Below, one piece after another: positions 1 through 8,751 of a DNA stretch of 64,000 bases. The notes under the pieces are model-generated. The model searched no databases and was not told the DNA's origin. It was given only the letters and a program-made list of their open reading frames with translations. Position numbers and translations under genes: made by a program. Origin of the DNA: Myxococcales bacterium (GTDB lineage: Bacteria; Myxococcota_A; UBA9160; UBA4427); the NCBI GenBank assembly GCA_012959805.1, contig DUCN01000042.1, positions 103,443 through 167,442 on the forward strand, read 5' to 3'. How positions within the stretch are numbered: position 1 is the stretch's first letter; each line of letters starts with the position of its first letter.

Positions 1-5
1 CCACG

Positions 6-998
6 ATGATGAACAGGCAATGGTTGATCGACGGACAGCCGCGCGGCCGCGCAATGCGCGAGTCGGACTTCAAAGAACAAAGCATCGAACTCGCTCCGCT
101 GGGTGCGGATTGCGCGCGGGTCAAGGTCGAGGTCCTGGGCTTCGACCCTTCGATGAAGGGGCAAATGGAGAACATCGGTTATGCGGCCGCCACGAGTCAG
201 GGTGACGTCATGGGCGCCAACGGAATCGGCGAGGTCGTCGAGTCGAACGACCCGGGACTGAAGGTCGGCGACAAAGTCACAGGCCGTCTGTGCTGGCAGG
301 AATATGCGACCGTGCGGGCGCGCGATGTCCAGACGGTCCCGAACGATGACCTGCTGACGGCACGCCTCGGTCCCCTCGGCGGGACGGGACTCACCGCCTA
401 CTTCGGACTCTTGCGCCACGGCCGACCCCAGCCCGGCGACACCCTCGTTGTTTCCGGCGCCGCCGGGGCGACGGGCTCGATCGTCGGACAGCTCGGCCGA
501 CTCGCGGGCTGCCGCGTCATCGGCATCGCTGGGGGCGAGAAGAAATGCCGCTGGCTGGTCGACGAACTCCAATACAACGGTGCCATCGACTACAAGAACG
601 AATTATTGAAGGTCCGGCTCAAGGAACTCTGCCCCGGCGGTGTCGACGTCTTCTTCGACAACGTCGGCGGAGCGATCCTGAATGACGTCCTCGCACGCAT
701 CGCGCTCGGCGCCCGGGTCGTCGTCTGCGGCGGCATCTCCCGCTACGAGGCCGAGGACCTTCCGGCCGGTCCCGCAAACTATATGAACCTGGTCTTCCAG
801 CGTGCGACGATGGCCGGGTTCCTCGTGACTGACTACGCGTCCGAGTTTTCCCGCGCCCATCGACGACTCGAAGCCTGGCTACGAAGCGGCGAGCTCCAAT
901 ACAGAGAGGATGTCCAGGAAGGGTTCGAAAACATCCCAGCCACGCTGTTGCGTCTCTTCTCTGGGAAGAACTTCGGCAAGCAGCTCTTGAGGCTCTGA
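6..998 (+). CDS. NADP-dependent enoyl/alkenal reductase-like MDR protein
   Basis: A 330-residue medium-chain dehydrogenase/reductase of the prostaglandin reductase / curcumin reductase (CurA-like) group. These enzymes reduce the C=C bond of alpha,beta-unsaturated ketones or aldehydes with NADPH. The glycine-rich cofactor loop GAAGATGS lies at residues 151-158, followed by GIAGGEKKCRWL and a DYK motif near 195. No zinc-binding cysteines are apparent, as usual for this group. The length is normal, so the gene looks complete although its start is only 5 bases from the window edge and upstream signals cannot be seen; either of the two adjacent ATGs (6 or 9) could be used. A clear paralogue lies at 59858-60892. 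The substrate is unknown. Confidence 0.88.
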   Translation: MMNRQWLIDGQPRGRAMRESDFKEQSIELAPLGADCARVKVEVLGFDPSMKGQMENIGYAAATSQGDVMGANGIGEVVESNDPGLKVGDKVTGRLCWQEYATVRARDVQTVPNDDLLTARLGPLGGTGLTAYFGLLRHGRPQPGDTLVVSGAAGATGSIVGQLGRLAGCRVIGIAGGEKKCRWLVDELQYNGAIDYKNELLKVRLKELCPGGVDVFFDNVGGAILNDVLARIALGARVVVCGGISRYEAEDLPAGPANYMNLVFQRATMAGFLVTDYASEFSRAHRRLEAWLRSGELQYREDVQEGFENIPATLLRLFSGKNFGKQLLRL

Positions 999-1103
999 TC
1001 CCAGACGCGAGAACAACGGCGAGCGGAGAACACAGCAACCGTTCTCGCAGGCCAACCCTCGCGATTGCCTATCCGGTTCCCGACCTCTGCGGCGTTCGGC
1101 CAA

Positions 1104-1868
1104 TCAGGCGGTCGAACCTCCATCGACGACCACGACGTGGCCGTTCACGAACGCGGCGAGATCTGAAACCAGAAAGAGTGCGGCGCGAGCAATGTGATCC
1201 GGCGCGCCTGCGATGCCTAACGGATTGGCAGCGATCACTGCCTCGACGTCGAGACCGCCCGCCTTGAGTGGCTCCATCTCGAGCTGAACGCCCGGGGTAT
1301 CAATGACGCCAGGTGCAATCGCATTGACGCGGATGCCCTTGCGGCCAAGCTCGCTCGAGGCGGCGCGAGTCAGTGCAATCACAGCGGCCTTGGACGCGCC
1401 ATAGGCAGAGATGTTATTCCCGCCACCCAGCCCGACGATCGATGCCATGTTGATGATCTTGCCCCCTCCCGTCATGCGCCTGGCTGCCTCGCGGGTCGCG
1501 CTGAACTGAGCGCGCACATTGATGTCGAGCATCCGAGCAACGAAATCGTCCTCGACATCAATGATCTGGCCGGTGGTCGGAAAAATCGCGGCATTGTTGA
1601 TCAGGATTTCGAGCGCACCGTCTTTCGAGGCCGCGTCGAAGGCGGCCGAGAGTTGCGATGCATCCGCGATGTCGCAGCTCACGAATCCTGCGCCGATCTT
1701 TGCGGCCGTATCAGCGGCCGCGGGGTCCCTATCCGCAATCGTCACGAGGGCGCCCGCTTCCTTGAGTCGGCGGCTGATCGCGGCGCCAATCCCCCGGCCG
1801 CCGCCCGTAACCAGTGCGCGCTGTCCGCTGAGGTCGATCAGATCATGAAGACTCGGAGTATCCGCCAT
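1104..1868 (-). CDS. SDR family oxidoreductase
   Basis: A 254-residue classical short-chain dehydrogenase, probably oxidising or reducing a secondary alcohol/ketone with NAD(P). It shows TGGGRGIG (21-28) for cofactor binding, NNAA (91-94), the catalytic Ser at about 143 and the YxxxK pair Tyr156/Lys160. An Asp after beta-strand 2 (IADRD) suggests NAD preference. It lies 76 bases downstream of the oxygenase at 1944-3497 on the same strand and is probably co-transcribed with it, which fits oxidation of a hydroxylated product. The exact substrate cannot be read from the sequence. Confidence 0.9.
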   Translation of the reverse strand: MADTPSLHDLIDLSGQRALVTGGGRGIGAAISRRLKEAGALVTIADRDPAAADTAAKIGAGFVSCDIADASQLSAAFDAASKDGALEILINNAAIFPTTGQIIDVEDDFVARMLDINVRAQFSATREAARRMTGGGKIINMASIVGLGGGNNISAYGASKAAVIALTRAASSELGRKGIRVNAIAPGVIDTPGVQLEMEPLKAGGLDVEAVIAANPLGIAGAPDHIARAALFLVSDLAAFVNGHVVVVDGGSTA

Positions 1869-1943
1869 GTAAAGGGATCCTTTCTGGAGAAGAGGGGACG
1901 GTCGCCCTGGGCGAACGCCGTCCGCATGCGTTTGATCGGTGTG

Positions 1944-3497
1944 TTAGTCGATCTCAAGCCATTTCTTGAGCAGCTGATGAAAGTGGCGCAGCTTCGACTC
2001 GTTGTAACTCGCGAAGACCACCTGTTGCTGCTCCTGCGCCTTCAGTCCTCGCTGAACCTTGGGCAGGTTGAGGGTGTCCTGGCTGAAGACCTTCGCCAAC
2101 ATGCCGAGTTCGGGTGCTTGGGTCCAGTCATCGTCGGGATCGAGCCAGTGGACCGGTGCCGGCGGTGGACGGTTCTCACCGTTGGGCGATGGCACGAAGA
2201 GCATGATCTCGAAAATCGCCTCGTCGGGATTGTCGCCGTTGGGACGGAAGCGATAATTGATCGCATTGAATGAACCCCAGGGATGCCAATTCGGGAACAC
2301 CGACAGGTAGATCGCGTCGATCAGCTCTGCATCCGCGACAGAATCGACGTCGAGCGCGTCCCCGTACTGCTCACGAAGTCGCTGTCTTTCGAGCTCGGCC
2401 AGGTAGGCGCGAAGCGGCGTTCCCTCTGGTGCTTTCGGATCAACGAGAATTGGGTCGTCCCCTGGCAATTGCTCGCCGCCGATCCAGTCACAGAGGTGGG
2501 GATCCGCCTGGGTCAGCGGCCCTTCGACCCACTCGCCCTGACCCGTGAACACACTCACGCCTCCGTCTTGATCGGTGATCTCGACGAACCCCAATTTCTT
2601 CCGTTCGTAGAGGTGACCGCTCAGCGGATGGCGGAACTTCGAGAACATCCGTGCGTCTTCCGGCTGGCCATACTCCGGTTGGTTTGCGAGATGGGGACTG
2701 GGGACACCGCGTGGCGAAATCGCGCGCGAAAAATTGCCGAAGACATCGTAGGCCGTGTTGGCATCCCCGAGCGTCTCGATCAACGTCGCGTGAGTCGCAA
2801 TGACATGATAGGCCTCCATGAACGCTTCCTGGCAAACTTTCCAGTTGCATCGAATCACCTTCGCGACATGCACGGCCTTGAATTTCTTCTCCATCGCAAG
2901 AGGCTCGAAATGGGCGTCGAGTCCTTTCAAGTGTTCGTCGAGTGATTCGGCATTGCGATCTGGATTGATGAAGACGAGCCCACCCCAACGTCCGACCTTC
3001 GCCTCGGGGAGGTTGAAATCCTTCTTGTCGATGTCCGGAAAATCCCACTCACAGGGAATCTCCTTCATCGAGCCGTCCAGGTTCCAACACCAGCCGTGGA
3101 ATGCACAGCGCAAATTCTTCGCGCCGCGCCCGCTTGATTCGCGCAACAACCTTCCTCTGTGGAGACACGCATTGCGATAGGCCTTGATGTCGTCGGGACC
3201 GGTGCCCGTGCGCACGATCAAAAATGAGAGATGCGCGATCTCGTAGACATAGTAGTCACCGACCTCGGGAATTTCGTCCTCGTGACAGGCATTCTGCCAG
3301 ACCCGACTCCAGAGCTTCTCGACCTCGAGATCATGAAACGCTCGCGAGTAGTAGATGCTTGCGGGAACAATCGTGTTCCCGGGCGCCATCGGCGACTCGG
3401 AACGCAGCGCGTCACCGACCGGATGAGTGTCCTCCTTCAGCAACGCCGAGTAGGCAATTCCCGCGGATCGATCGGTGCCGGTCAGGGTTTCAGTCAA
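1944..3497 (-). CDS. Rieske ring-hydroxylating oxygenase alpha subunit with internal insertion
   Basis: A 517-residue RHO catalytic subunit. The Rieske 2Fe-2S ligands are Cys111/His113 and Cys131/His134. The mononuclear iron site is NWK...EAFMEAYHVIATH, with His231 and His236 as likely ligands. The start is TTG at 3497, supported by GGAG seven bases upstream. It is longer than the 460-471 usual for its relatives here, because of a segment around residues 286-342 (RHP-x-x-G-x-LY ... EWVEG ... ADPHLCDW). A stand-alone homologue of that segment is encoded at 27446-27661. The closest relative in the window is the pseudogene at 22350-23057. No ferredoxin or reductase gene is adjacent. Substrate unknown. 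Confidence 0.92.
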   Translation of the reverse strand: MTETLTGTDRSAGIAYSALLKEDTHPVGDALRSESPMAPGNTIVPASIYYSRAFHDLEVEKLWSRVWQNACHEDEIPEVGDYYVYEIAHLSFLIVRTGTGPDDIKAYRNACLHRGRLLRESSGRGAKNLRCAFHGWCWNLDGSMKEIPCEWDFPDIDKKDFNLPEAKVGRWGGLVFINPDRNAESLDEHLKGLDAHFEPLAMEKKFKAVHVAKVIRCNWKVCQEAFMEAYHVIATHATLIETLGDANTAYDVFGNFSRAISPRGVPSPHLANQPEYGQPEDARMFSKFRHPLSGHLYERKKLGFVEITDQDGGVSVFTGQGEWVEGPLTQADPHLCDWIGGEQLPGDDPILVDPKAPEGTPLRAYLAELERQRLREQYGDALDVDSVADAELIDAIYLSVFPNWHPWGSFNAINYRFRPNGDNPDEAIFEIMLFVPSPNGENRPPPAPVHWLDPDDDWTQAPELGMLAKVFSQDTLNLPKVQRGLKAQEQQQVVFASYNESKLRHFHQLLKKWLEID

Positions 3498-3545
3498 GGT
3501 CAGTCTCCAATCGAATCACTACGATCCGAACTACGGGCAGAAATC

Positions 3546-3722
3546 TCAGCCCCAGGAATTTAAACAAATGACATCCTCGACCGGCTTACGCTTCGTCGGT
3601 CCGAAGTTGGCATCCGGAAAGCCGATCGGGACGAGCGCGACCGGATGTGCATCATCGGCTATCGCCGGCAACTCGCGCAACGGCTTGTCTACCATCTCGT
3701 GAGCGGTCGCAAGAACATTAAC
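3546..3722 (-). pseudogene. C-terminal remnant of a nitroreductase-family protein
   Basis: Read on the minus strand, this stretch gives about 58 codons ending in a normal TGA: VNVLATAHEMVDKP, then HPVALVPIGFP, then GPTKRKPVEDV and a final NSWG. This is the typical C-terminal signature of nitroreductase-fold proteins (ALxPIGYP ... GPxRRRPVEEVV ... WG). An in-frame TAG lies immediately upstream and no start codon or flavin-binding N-terminal part is present, so I read it as a decayed fragment. It sits next to another remnant at 3738-4155 on the same strand. Recognition is by motif memory, not by a search. Confidence 0.6.
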
Positions 3723-3737
3723 CTAAGAAGACTGTCC

Positions 3738-4155
3738 TCAGACAGCCTCGCCCACTCTCCTTCCGGAGGCGAAGGCGTGTTGCAGATCTCGACTGGCGAG
3801 CGCATCACCCGCGAGATGCGCTTCTACACCAAGCACCACCAGATCATCGTATAGGTCTCGGCGCGGAACACCACCCGTCTCCAGGATCACGAGATCCGCC
3901 TCGACCTCGCTTTCGATGCCGCTGTCGAGTCCACACAAGGTCACTCGATCGGAACTAATCTCCCTGACCACCCGTCGCGTCAACGCCGTGAAATTGGAAT
4001 CGCCAAGGAGTCGCTGCTCGTACGGCTCACGCTGAAGTGAAGGACCGAGCAGCATGGCGATCGACCGCGCCCTATGAGCAAGCTGATCGCCAGTCCATAC
4101 GACACCTGAACAACGCCACCCAACCAATACCCATTCGGACCCGACTCCCCTTCGG
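3738..4155 (-). pseudogene. C-terminal remnant of a 2,4-dienoyl-CoA reductase / OYE-type flavoprotein
   Basis: The minus strand encodes the end of the NAD(P)/FAD domain of a FadH-like NADH:flavin oxidoreductase: TRRVVREISSDRVTL, ADLVILETGGVPRRDLYDDL, then HLAGDALASRDLQHAFASGR and GRRVGEAV before the stop. Upstream the similarity (GPNGYWLGGVVQ, near 4150) continues in a different frame, which points to a frameshift around 4080-4130, and the N-terminal TIM barrel is absent. The remnant abuts the intact luciferase-like gene at 4194. It is therefore a truncated, frameshifted pseudogene, not a functional 129-codon gene. Confidence 0.65.
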
Positions 4156-4193
4156 CACGTCGACCGAGACGCGGGCCGGATCGGTCGCGAGGC

Positions 4194-5165
4194 TCAGGTC
4201 CCGGCCAGTCGCGCAACGACCGGCGCAAATGCATCGCGCGCGTCGCCTCCGACCGTGACGTAGGAGATTCCGTAGGCTTCTCGACGTCTGACGAGCTCGT
4301 CGCAGACTTCATCAACGCTGCCGAAGAGCCCGTGCGGATGGGCGCGCATTTCGTCCGGCGTGAACCCAAAACTTGCGGCCATACCCTCGGCGATCGCGGC
4401 GGTCCCGTCGCCGACGAATGTGAAATACGCGCCGATCTCGATCTCGAGCGAATCGAAGCGATCGCCGGCCGCCTCACGAATCCAGCCGATCTTTTCGGCG
4501 GTCGCGTCGGCCGTGCCGCTCATTACGCCATCCGGGCCGATCACGCCGGCGCGGTTGTTGAAGTTGATGCTCACGATGTCCGCCTCACGCGCGGCGAGCG
4601 AGAGGACGCGACGCCCGCCACCCCCGATCATGATCGGTGGGTGTGGCTTCTGGATCGGTTGGGGTACGCCTTGGTAGCCCTCTGCATTCACGTGAGTGCC
4701 GGAAATGTGGAGCTGCTCCGGCGACATGTGTGCCTTGATGAAGCGCACCGTCTCGCCGAGTCGATCGATCCGCGTCCCGATCGGATCGAAGGGGAGCCCG
4801 ATCGCATCGTATTCGCCTTGAAGCCAGCCGGCACCGAGGCCGAGTTCGAGTCGGCCTTCGGAAAAGAAATCGAGGGTTGCGGCCTCCTTCGCAAGGACCG
4901 CCGCAGGGCGATAGTCGATGCAGAAGACGCGGCAGCCGACTCGGAGATTCGTCGTGGCTTCCGCCGCGACGGCCATTGCGGGGACGGCCGCCAGAGTCTG
5001 GAGCGGATGATTCGTCGCCTCGAGCGCGGGCCCCGGTCCAATGATGTGATCCGCCAGGTGGAGTGCCGAGTAGCCGAGATCCTCGACCTGCTTGGCCCCC
5101 TCGCGCCATTCCTTTGCGGAATCGGCATGGAAGCTCTGAACGGCAAATCGAAACGGCTTGGTCAT
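4194..5165 (-). CDS. LLM-class (probably F420-dependent) oxidoreductase
   Basis: A 323-residue luciferase-like monooxygenase-family TIM barrel. Signatures are FAVQSF near the N-terminus, DHI (40s), LRVGCRVFCIDYRPAAVLAKEAATLD and RLELGLGAGW, followed by PIMIGGGGRRVLSLAAREAD. This resembles the F420-dependent subfamily represented by MSMEG_2516 (TIGR03621 type), from recall. GGAG precedes the ATG at 5165 by seven bases. It is transcribed divergently from the SDR at 5293, leaving about 130 bases for two promoters. Cofactor (F420 or FMN) and substrate cannot be decided from sequence alone. Confidence 0.85.
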   Translation of the reverse strand: MTKPFRFAVQSFHADSAKEWREGAKQVEDLGYSALHLADHIIGPGPALEATNHPLQTLAAVPAMAVAAEATTNLRVGCRVFCIDYRPAAVLAKEAATLDFFSEGRLELGLGAGWLQGEYDAIGLPFDPIGTRIDRLGETVRFIKAHMSPEQLHISGTHVNAEGYQGVPQPIQKPHPPIMIGGGGRRVLSLAAREADIVSINFNNRAGVIGPDGVMSGTADATAEKIGWIREAAGDRFDSLEIEIGAYFTFVGDGTAAIAEGMAASFGFTPDEMRAHPHGLFGSVDEVCDELVRRREAYGISYVTVGGDARDAFAPVVARLAGT

Positions 5166-5292
5166 GGTCGGACTCCTTCATTGCCTCTGCGTTTTAGAAT
5201 GGACGTCATCGAGTCTTGCTCGTAACCTTGATCGCGGCAAGTCACATCCATCGCGCGTTCGCAGAGACATCCGAAATGAAGAGGTATCCGCA

Positions 5293-6111
5293 ATGAATCC
5301 GAAAATCCTGGAAGGCAAGGTCGCGCTCGTAACCGGGGGCGCTCGCGGCATCGGTGCGGGCATTGCAGAAGTACTCGCCCGCGCGGGCGCCCAGATCGCG
5401 ATCGGCGATTTGGTCGGAGGAAAGCATACCGCCTATCGCCTTGCAGACCACGATGAGCTCGACGCCACGCTCGCGCGCCTCTCCAACGCTGGTGTCGAGC
5501 CGTTCTCGATCCATCTCGATGTGACGCAGAGCGCCAGCTGCAACTCCGCATTGGCGGCGGTACTCGATCATTTCGGTCGTCTCGATATTCTCGTCAACAA
5601 CGCCGGCATCGTTCGATCCGGTCTGGTTGGTGACCTCGATGAAAGCGACTGGGACCAGATGTTCGCCGTCAATTCCAAGGGCCTCTTCTTGATGAGCCGG
5701 GCTGCCCTGCCCGCCCTCAAAGAGAGTCAGGGTGCAATCGTGAATATCGCGTCGGTGGCGGGACTGCAGGGCCACGCTGGAATGTCCGCCTATTGTGGTT
5801 CGAAATTCGCGGCCATCGGAATCACGCAGTCCTTCGCACAGGAATTCGCAGGCGATGGAATCCGCGTGAACGCGGTTTGCCCGGGATTTCTGGCAACAGC
5901 CATGTGGCTCGATCATCTACTTCCCGCATCGGATGCCGAGGAGTCGCAGGAGGAACGCGCCGCGCGCTTCGAGGCGATGATGAACAAGATGGTCCCGCTC
6001 GGCCGGCCTCAGACGCCCGACGACATCGGCGAAGCCGTCCTCCAGCTTGCGACGGCGCCTAATATCACGGGCGTTGCGCTACCCGTCGCTGGCGGAGCGA
6101 TCATGCGCTGA
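5293..6111 (+). CDS. SDR family oxidoreductase
   Basis: A 272-residue classical SDR. TGGARGIG (14-21), NNAG (102-105), Ser154 and Tyr167-x3-Lys171 form the cofactor site and catalytic triad; GDL after the second strand suggests NAD use. The ATG at 5293 is preferred over upstream in-frame codons because the Rossmann fold begins ten residues later and GAGG lies upstream. It is followed after 49 bases by another SDR on the same strand, and the pair probably forms one transcript. Likely role: oxidation of a hydroxyl group introduced by one of the neighbouring oxygenases (inference). Confidence 0.9.
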   Translation: MNPKILEGKVALVTGGARGIGAGIAEVLARAGAQIAIGDLVGGKHTAYRLADHDELDATLARLSNAGVEPFSIHLDVTQSASCNSALAAVLDHFGRLDILVNNAGIVRSGLVGDLDESDWDQMFAVNSKGLFLMSRAALPALKESQGAIVNIASVAGLQGHAGMSAYCGSKFAAIGITQSFAQEFAGDGIRVNAVCPGFLATAMWLDHLLPASDAEESQEERAARFEAMMNKMVPLGRPQTPDDIGEAVLQLATAPNITGVALPVAGGAIMR

Positions 6112-6160
6112 GGCAGGCGCACGGCCAACAAAGCCAGTCTCATCCAAGGAGCCCAAAACG

Positions 6161-7030
6161 ATGATGAACCCGAATCGGAGAAAGCTCGACGGCAAGGTCG
6201 CACTGGTCAGCGCCGCTGGACGCGGGATCGGTCGCGCGATCGCGATCGGGTTGGCGGAGGCGGGCGCCTCGGTGGCGGTCAACTCCTATGGCGAGGAAAC
6301 GACAAACAACACCGCCGATGCAGTCAGAGCAGCCGGCTCCGAGGCACTCCCGCTCGCAGGAGATATCACGGACCCCGATACGATCCTGTCCACGGCCAAC
6401 CGGGCACGCGAGCATTTCGGACGCATCGACATTCTCGTGAACAACGTCGGTGCCGGCCCGAAGGAAATGTCCGAGGCCGAACACCACGCACTCGGTCCGG
6501 TCGCGGCGCTATGGGATGCGCTCTACGACCAGAACTTGCGCGCCGCGGTGTTGATGACAGAGGCCGTCGTGCCGAACATGATCGAACAGGGCCACGGAAA
6601 GATCGTTCAAGTATCGTCCATCGCGGGCAAGACATCGCTCTCCGACCAGATGCTCAAGATTTTCGCGCACCCGGCCTATGGCGCCATGAAAGCCGCACTT
6701 TGCCACTACACCACGACCCTGGCGGAAGTTCTCGGACCCCGCGGCATCAACGTGAACGCCGTCTGCCCAGGTATCGTGTGGACTGATTCATGGAAGAGCA
6801 ATGCGGAAAACGCCGTCGCGAATCTGCCTCGATTCAGGGGTCTGGACGCGCGCGATTGGTTCGAAGGCATCGCCCGCGGAGACTATCCCGAGATCTTCGA
6901 TCGGACTCCGCTGCGGCGCGAACAGACGGTCGAGGACATAGCAGACGCCGTCGTCTTTCTCGTTTCGGAAGCCGCGCGCAACATCACGGGCCAATCCTTG
7001 ATGGTCGACGGCGGGATGGTCAAGAGCTGA
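6161..7030 (+). CDS. SDR family oxidoreductase
   Basis: A 289-residue SDR starting at ATG 6161, with AAGGAG nine bases upstream. The cofactor loop is SAAGRGIG (17-24), then NNVG (94-97), Ser152/153 and Tyr173-x3-Lys177. It is somewhat longer than classical SDRs because of an extended substrate-loop region after PGIVWTDSWKS, which includes DWFEGIARGDYPEIF. It probably shares a transcript with the upstream SDR. Its stop is only 9 bases from the stop of the convergent SDR at 7040. Substrate unknown. Confidence 0.9.
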   Translation: MMNPNRRKLDGKVALVSAAGRGIGRAIAIGLAEAGASVAVNSYGEETTNNTADAVRAAGSEALPLAGDITDPDTILSTANRAREHFGRIDILVNNVGAGPKEMSEAEHHALGPVAALWDALYDQNLRAAVLMTEAVVPNMIEQGHGKIVQVSSIAGKTSLSDQMLKIFAHPAYGAMKAALCHYTTTLAEVLGPRGINVNAVCPGIVWTDSWKSNAENAVANLPRFRGLDARDWFEGIARGDYPEIFDRTPLRREQTVEDIADAVVFLVSEAARNITGQSLMVDGGMVKS

Positions 7031-7039
7031 GGCGATCGC

Positions 7040-7822
7040 CTAATACGTCGCGATTCCCCCGTCGACCGACAACTGCGCCCCTGTAATGCCGCGACCCGCT
7101 GGCCCCGCCAGCACTAGCGCGAGTTCGGCCACCTGTTCGACTGTATTCAGTTCGCCAGTCATCGTCTGCGATTTGAATACGTTTTCGACCATTTCGTCGA
7201 AGGTCATTCCGAGAGACTCTGCGAGGACTGGACCGCCCTCCATCACTTGATCCGTGAGGATCAGACCGGGACAGATGGCGTTGACCGTGACCCCCTGTCG
7301 TCCAACCTCGGCAGCAACGGACTTCGTAAAGCCGTTCACGCCGTGCTTGGCCGTACAGTAGGCGCTCATCGCTGCGGTCCCCTGCTTGCCTTCGACCGAT
7401 GAGATGTTGATGATCGAGCCATATTTCGCGGGCAGCATATGACCGAGCGCGAGCTGCGTGGCAAGGAAGGTCGACGTCAAATTGAGCCGCAGATCGTCGT
7501 CCCACTCCTGCTCGGTCAGGTCGACGACCAGCTTCGTCGCAGAACTGCCCCCAACATTGTTCACGAGCACGTCGAGCTTCCCAAACCGTTCGACGGCGCC
7601 GTCGATCAGCGCCGAGAGATCTTCACGGACCGTTGCAGACCCTTGGCGGAACCAGACACGATCTGGTGCGCCCAGCTCTTCGGCGAATGCTTCTCCCGAT
7701 GCCTTGGCGCGCCCATTGAACGCGACCATCGCGCCTGCCGCGACGAACGCACGCACGATGCCTGCGCCGATGCCTCGACTCCCGCCTGTGACCACAACGA
7801 CTTGTCCTTTGATCTCTGCCAT
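7040..7822 (-). CDS. SDR family oxidoreductase
   Basis: A 260-residue SDR. I place the start at ATG 7822, where the protein begins MAEIKGQVVVVTGG; longer in-frame readings add an N-terminus with no SDR character. TGGSRGIG (12-19), NNVG (88-91), Ser141 and Tyr155-x3-Lys159 are all present. NGR after the second strand could favour NADPH. It lies downstream of the ThuA-like gene at 7873 on the same strand (50-base gap) and is probably co-expressed with it. Confidence 0.9.
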   Translation of the reverse strand: MAEIKGQVVVVTGGSRGIGAGIVRAFVAAGAMVAFNGRAKASGEAFAEELGAPDRVWFRQGSATVREDLSALIDGAVERFGKLDVLVNNVGGSSATKLVVDLTEQEWDDDLRLNLTSTFLATQLALGHMLPAKYGSIINISSVEGKQGTAAMSAYCTAKHGVNGFTKSVAAEVGRQGVTVNAICPGLILTDQVMEGGPVLAESLGMTFDEMVENVFKSQTMTGELNTVEQVAELALVLAGPAGRGITGAQLSVDGGIATY

Positions 7823-7872
7823 CTCGTGCTCCGATCTACATTTCGTCCAGGATTTCGAACCTACGTGCTTTG

Positions 7873-8634
7873 CTAGCCCAGCTCGCCCAGGCACCAACGC
7901 AGACCGCGACGGAGCAACTCGTAATAGGCGGGCAAATTCCAGGAGCATCGCTCGATCTCCGGGTAGTAGTCCATCGCAGGCTTCATGTCCCAGTGACCTC
8001 GGCAATGGCCAAGGGTGTTATAGAGGACAGCGCCCTTGCCGAGCGGTCGCACATACGAGACAAGGTGACGATCGGCATCCTGCCAATCTGCCACAACGAA
8101 ACCGTCCGCCATTCCAGAGTATGTGGTCTCAAGGAGTGGCTCGAGTTTGTCCCTGTCGTGATATTCCTGGAGATAGAGTTCGTCGTCGGTCTCGAAGGGC
8201 TCGATGCCAGCGACCAACGGGTGATCCGGCGCAACGCACTCGACTTTGTAGGGTTGGATCGGCGGATGGGCAATGAATTGACTGCCTAGCGTGTAGGCCA
8301 TGCGGTCCATCGTCTTCGGCGCTGCGACGCCGTCCGGTGTGAAATCCAGGATCGAGTTCGTTCCGTGGAGAGCCAGCCAACGGCCGCCGGAAGCAACGAA
8401 ATCGTGGAGCGCCTCCTGCTGCTCGGGCGTCGGCCGCAGATCGCAGGTGTAGGTGATCAGGAAGCGGCTTGCGGCAATTCCCTCAACGTCATGATAGTCG
8501 GCGGCCACTTGCGTCCGAACGTGGGGATACTCGGCGAGCAGCTTCAGTAGCTCGACCCGCGCGAAGTCGATGTCGTGGTAGCGACCGCCCGCCACGAGGT
8601 AGGCCTCGATACGTTCAGCTTTCTCTTCACTCAT
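7873..8634 (-). CDS. ThuA-like domain protein
   Basis: A 253-residue protein of the ThuA (trehalose-utilisation-like) glutamine-amidotransferase-fold family. Visible landmarks are AYLVAGGRYHD, TYTCDLRPT, HGTN (90-93), DHPLVAGIEPF (137-147), DELYLQEY and TLGH (207-210). AGGAG lies ten bases before the ATG. The function of ThuA-like proteins is poorly established; some occur with sugar-oxidation genes. A close paralogue is at 61978-62718 and a more distant one at 29300-30193. Here the neighbours are an SDR and an oxygenase operon rather than sugar genes. Confidence 0.85.
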   Translation of the reverse strand: MSEEKAERIEAYLVAGGRYHDIDFARVELLKLLAEYPHVRTQVAADYHDVEGIAASRFLITYTCDLRPTPEQQEALHDFVASGGRWLALHGTNSILDFTPDGVAAPKTMDRMAYTLGSQFIAHPPIQPYKVECVAPDHPLVAGIEPFETDDELYLQEYHDRDKLEPLLETTYSGMADGFVVADWQDADRHLVSYVRPLGKGAVLYNTLGHCRGHWDMKPAMDYYPEIERCSWNLPAYYELLRRGLRWCLGELG

Positions 8635-8751
8635 CTCGTGTGTCTCCTTTCAACAGCGATTGTTGCAGCGAACAGCATAGCCGCTCGATCGTGGAGACAC
8701 GCATGGGCCGCAGCGCGAGCCGGCGAGCCGCAATTTCAGACGCCCGGATTG

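Noticed and set aside
4332-5225. A 297-codon plus-strand open frame
   Set aside because: It lies antisense to the conserved luciferase-like gene, which has family motifs and a ribosome-binding site; the antisense translation has no recognisable feature.
7030-7041. Palindrome AGGCGATCGCCT between convergent stop codons, as an operator or terminator
   Set aside because: It is only 12 bases without a loop and lies inside the two stop regions; a chance GCGATCGC-type palindrome is likely.
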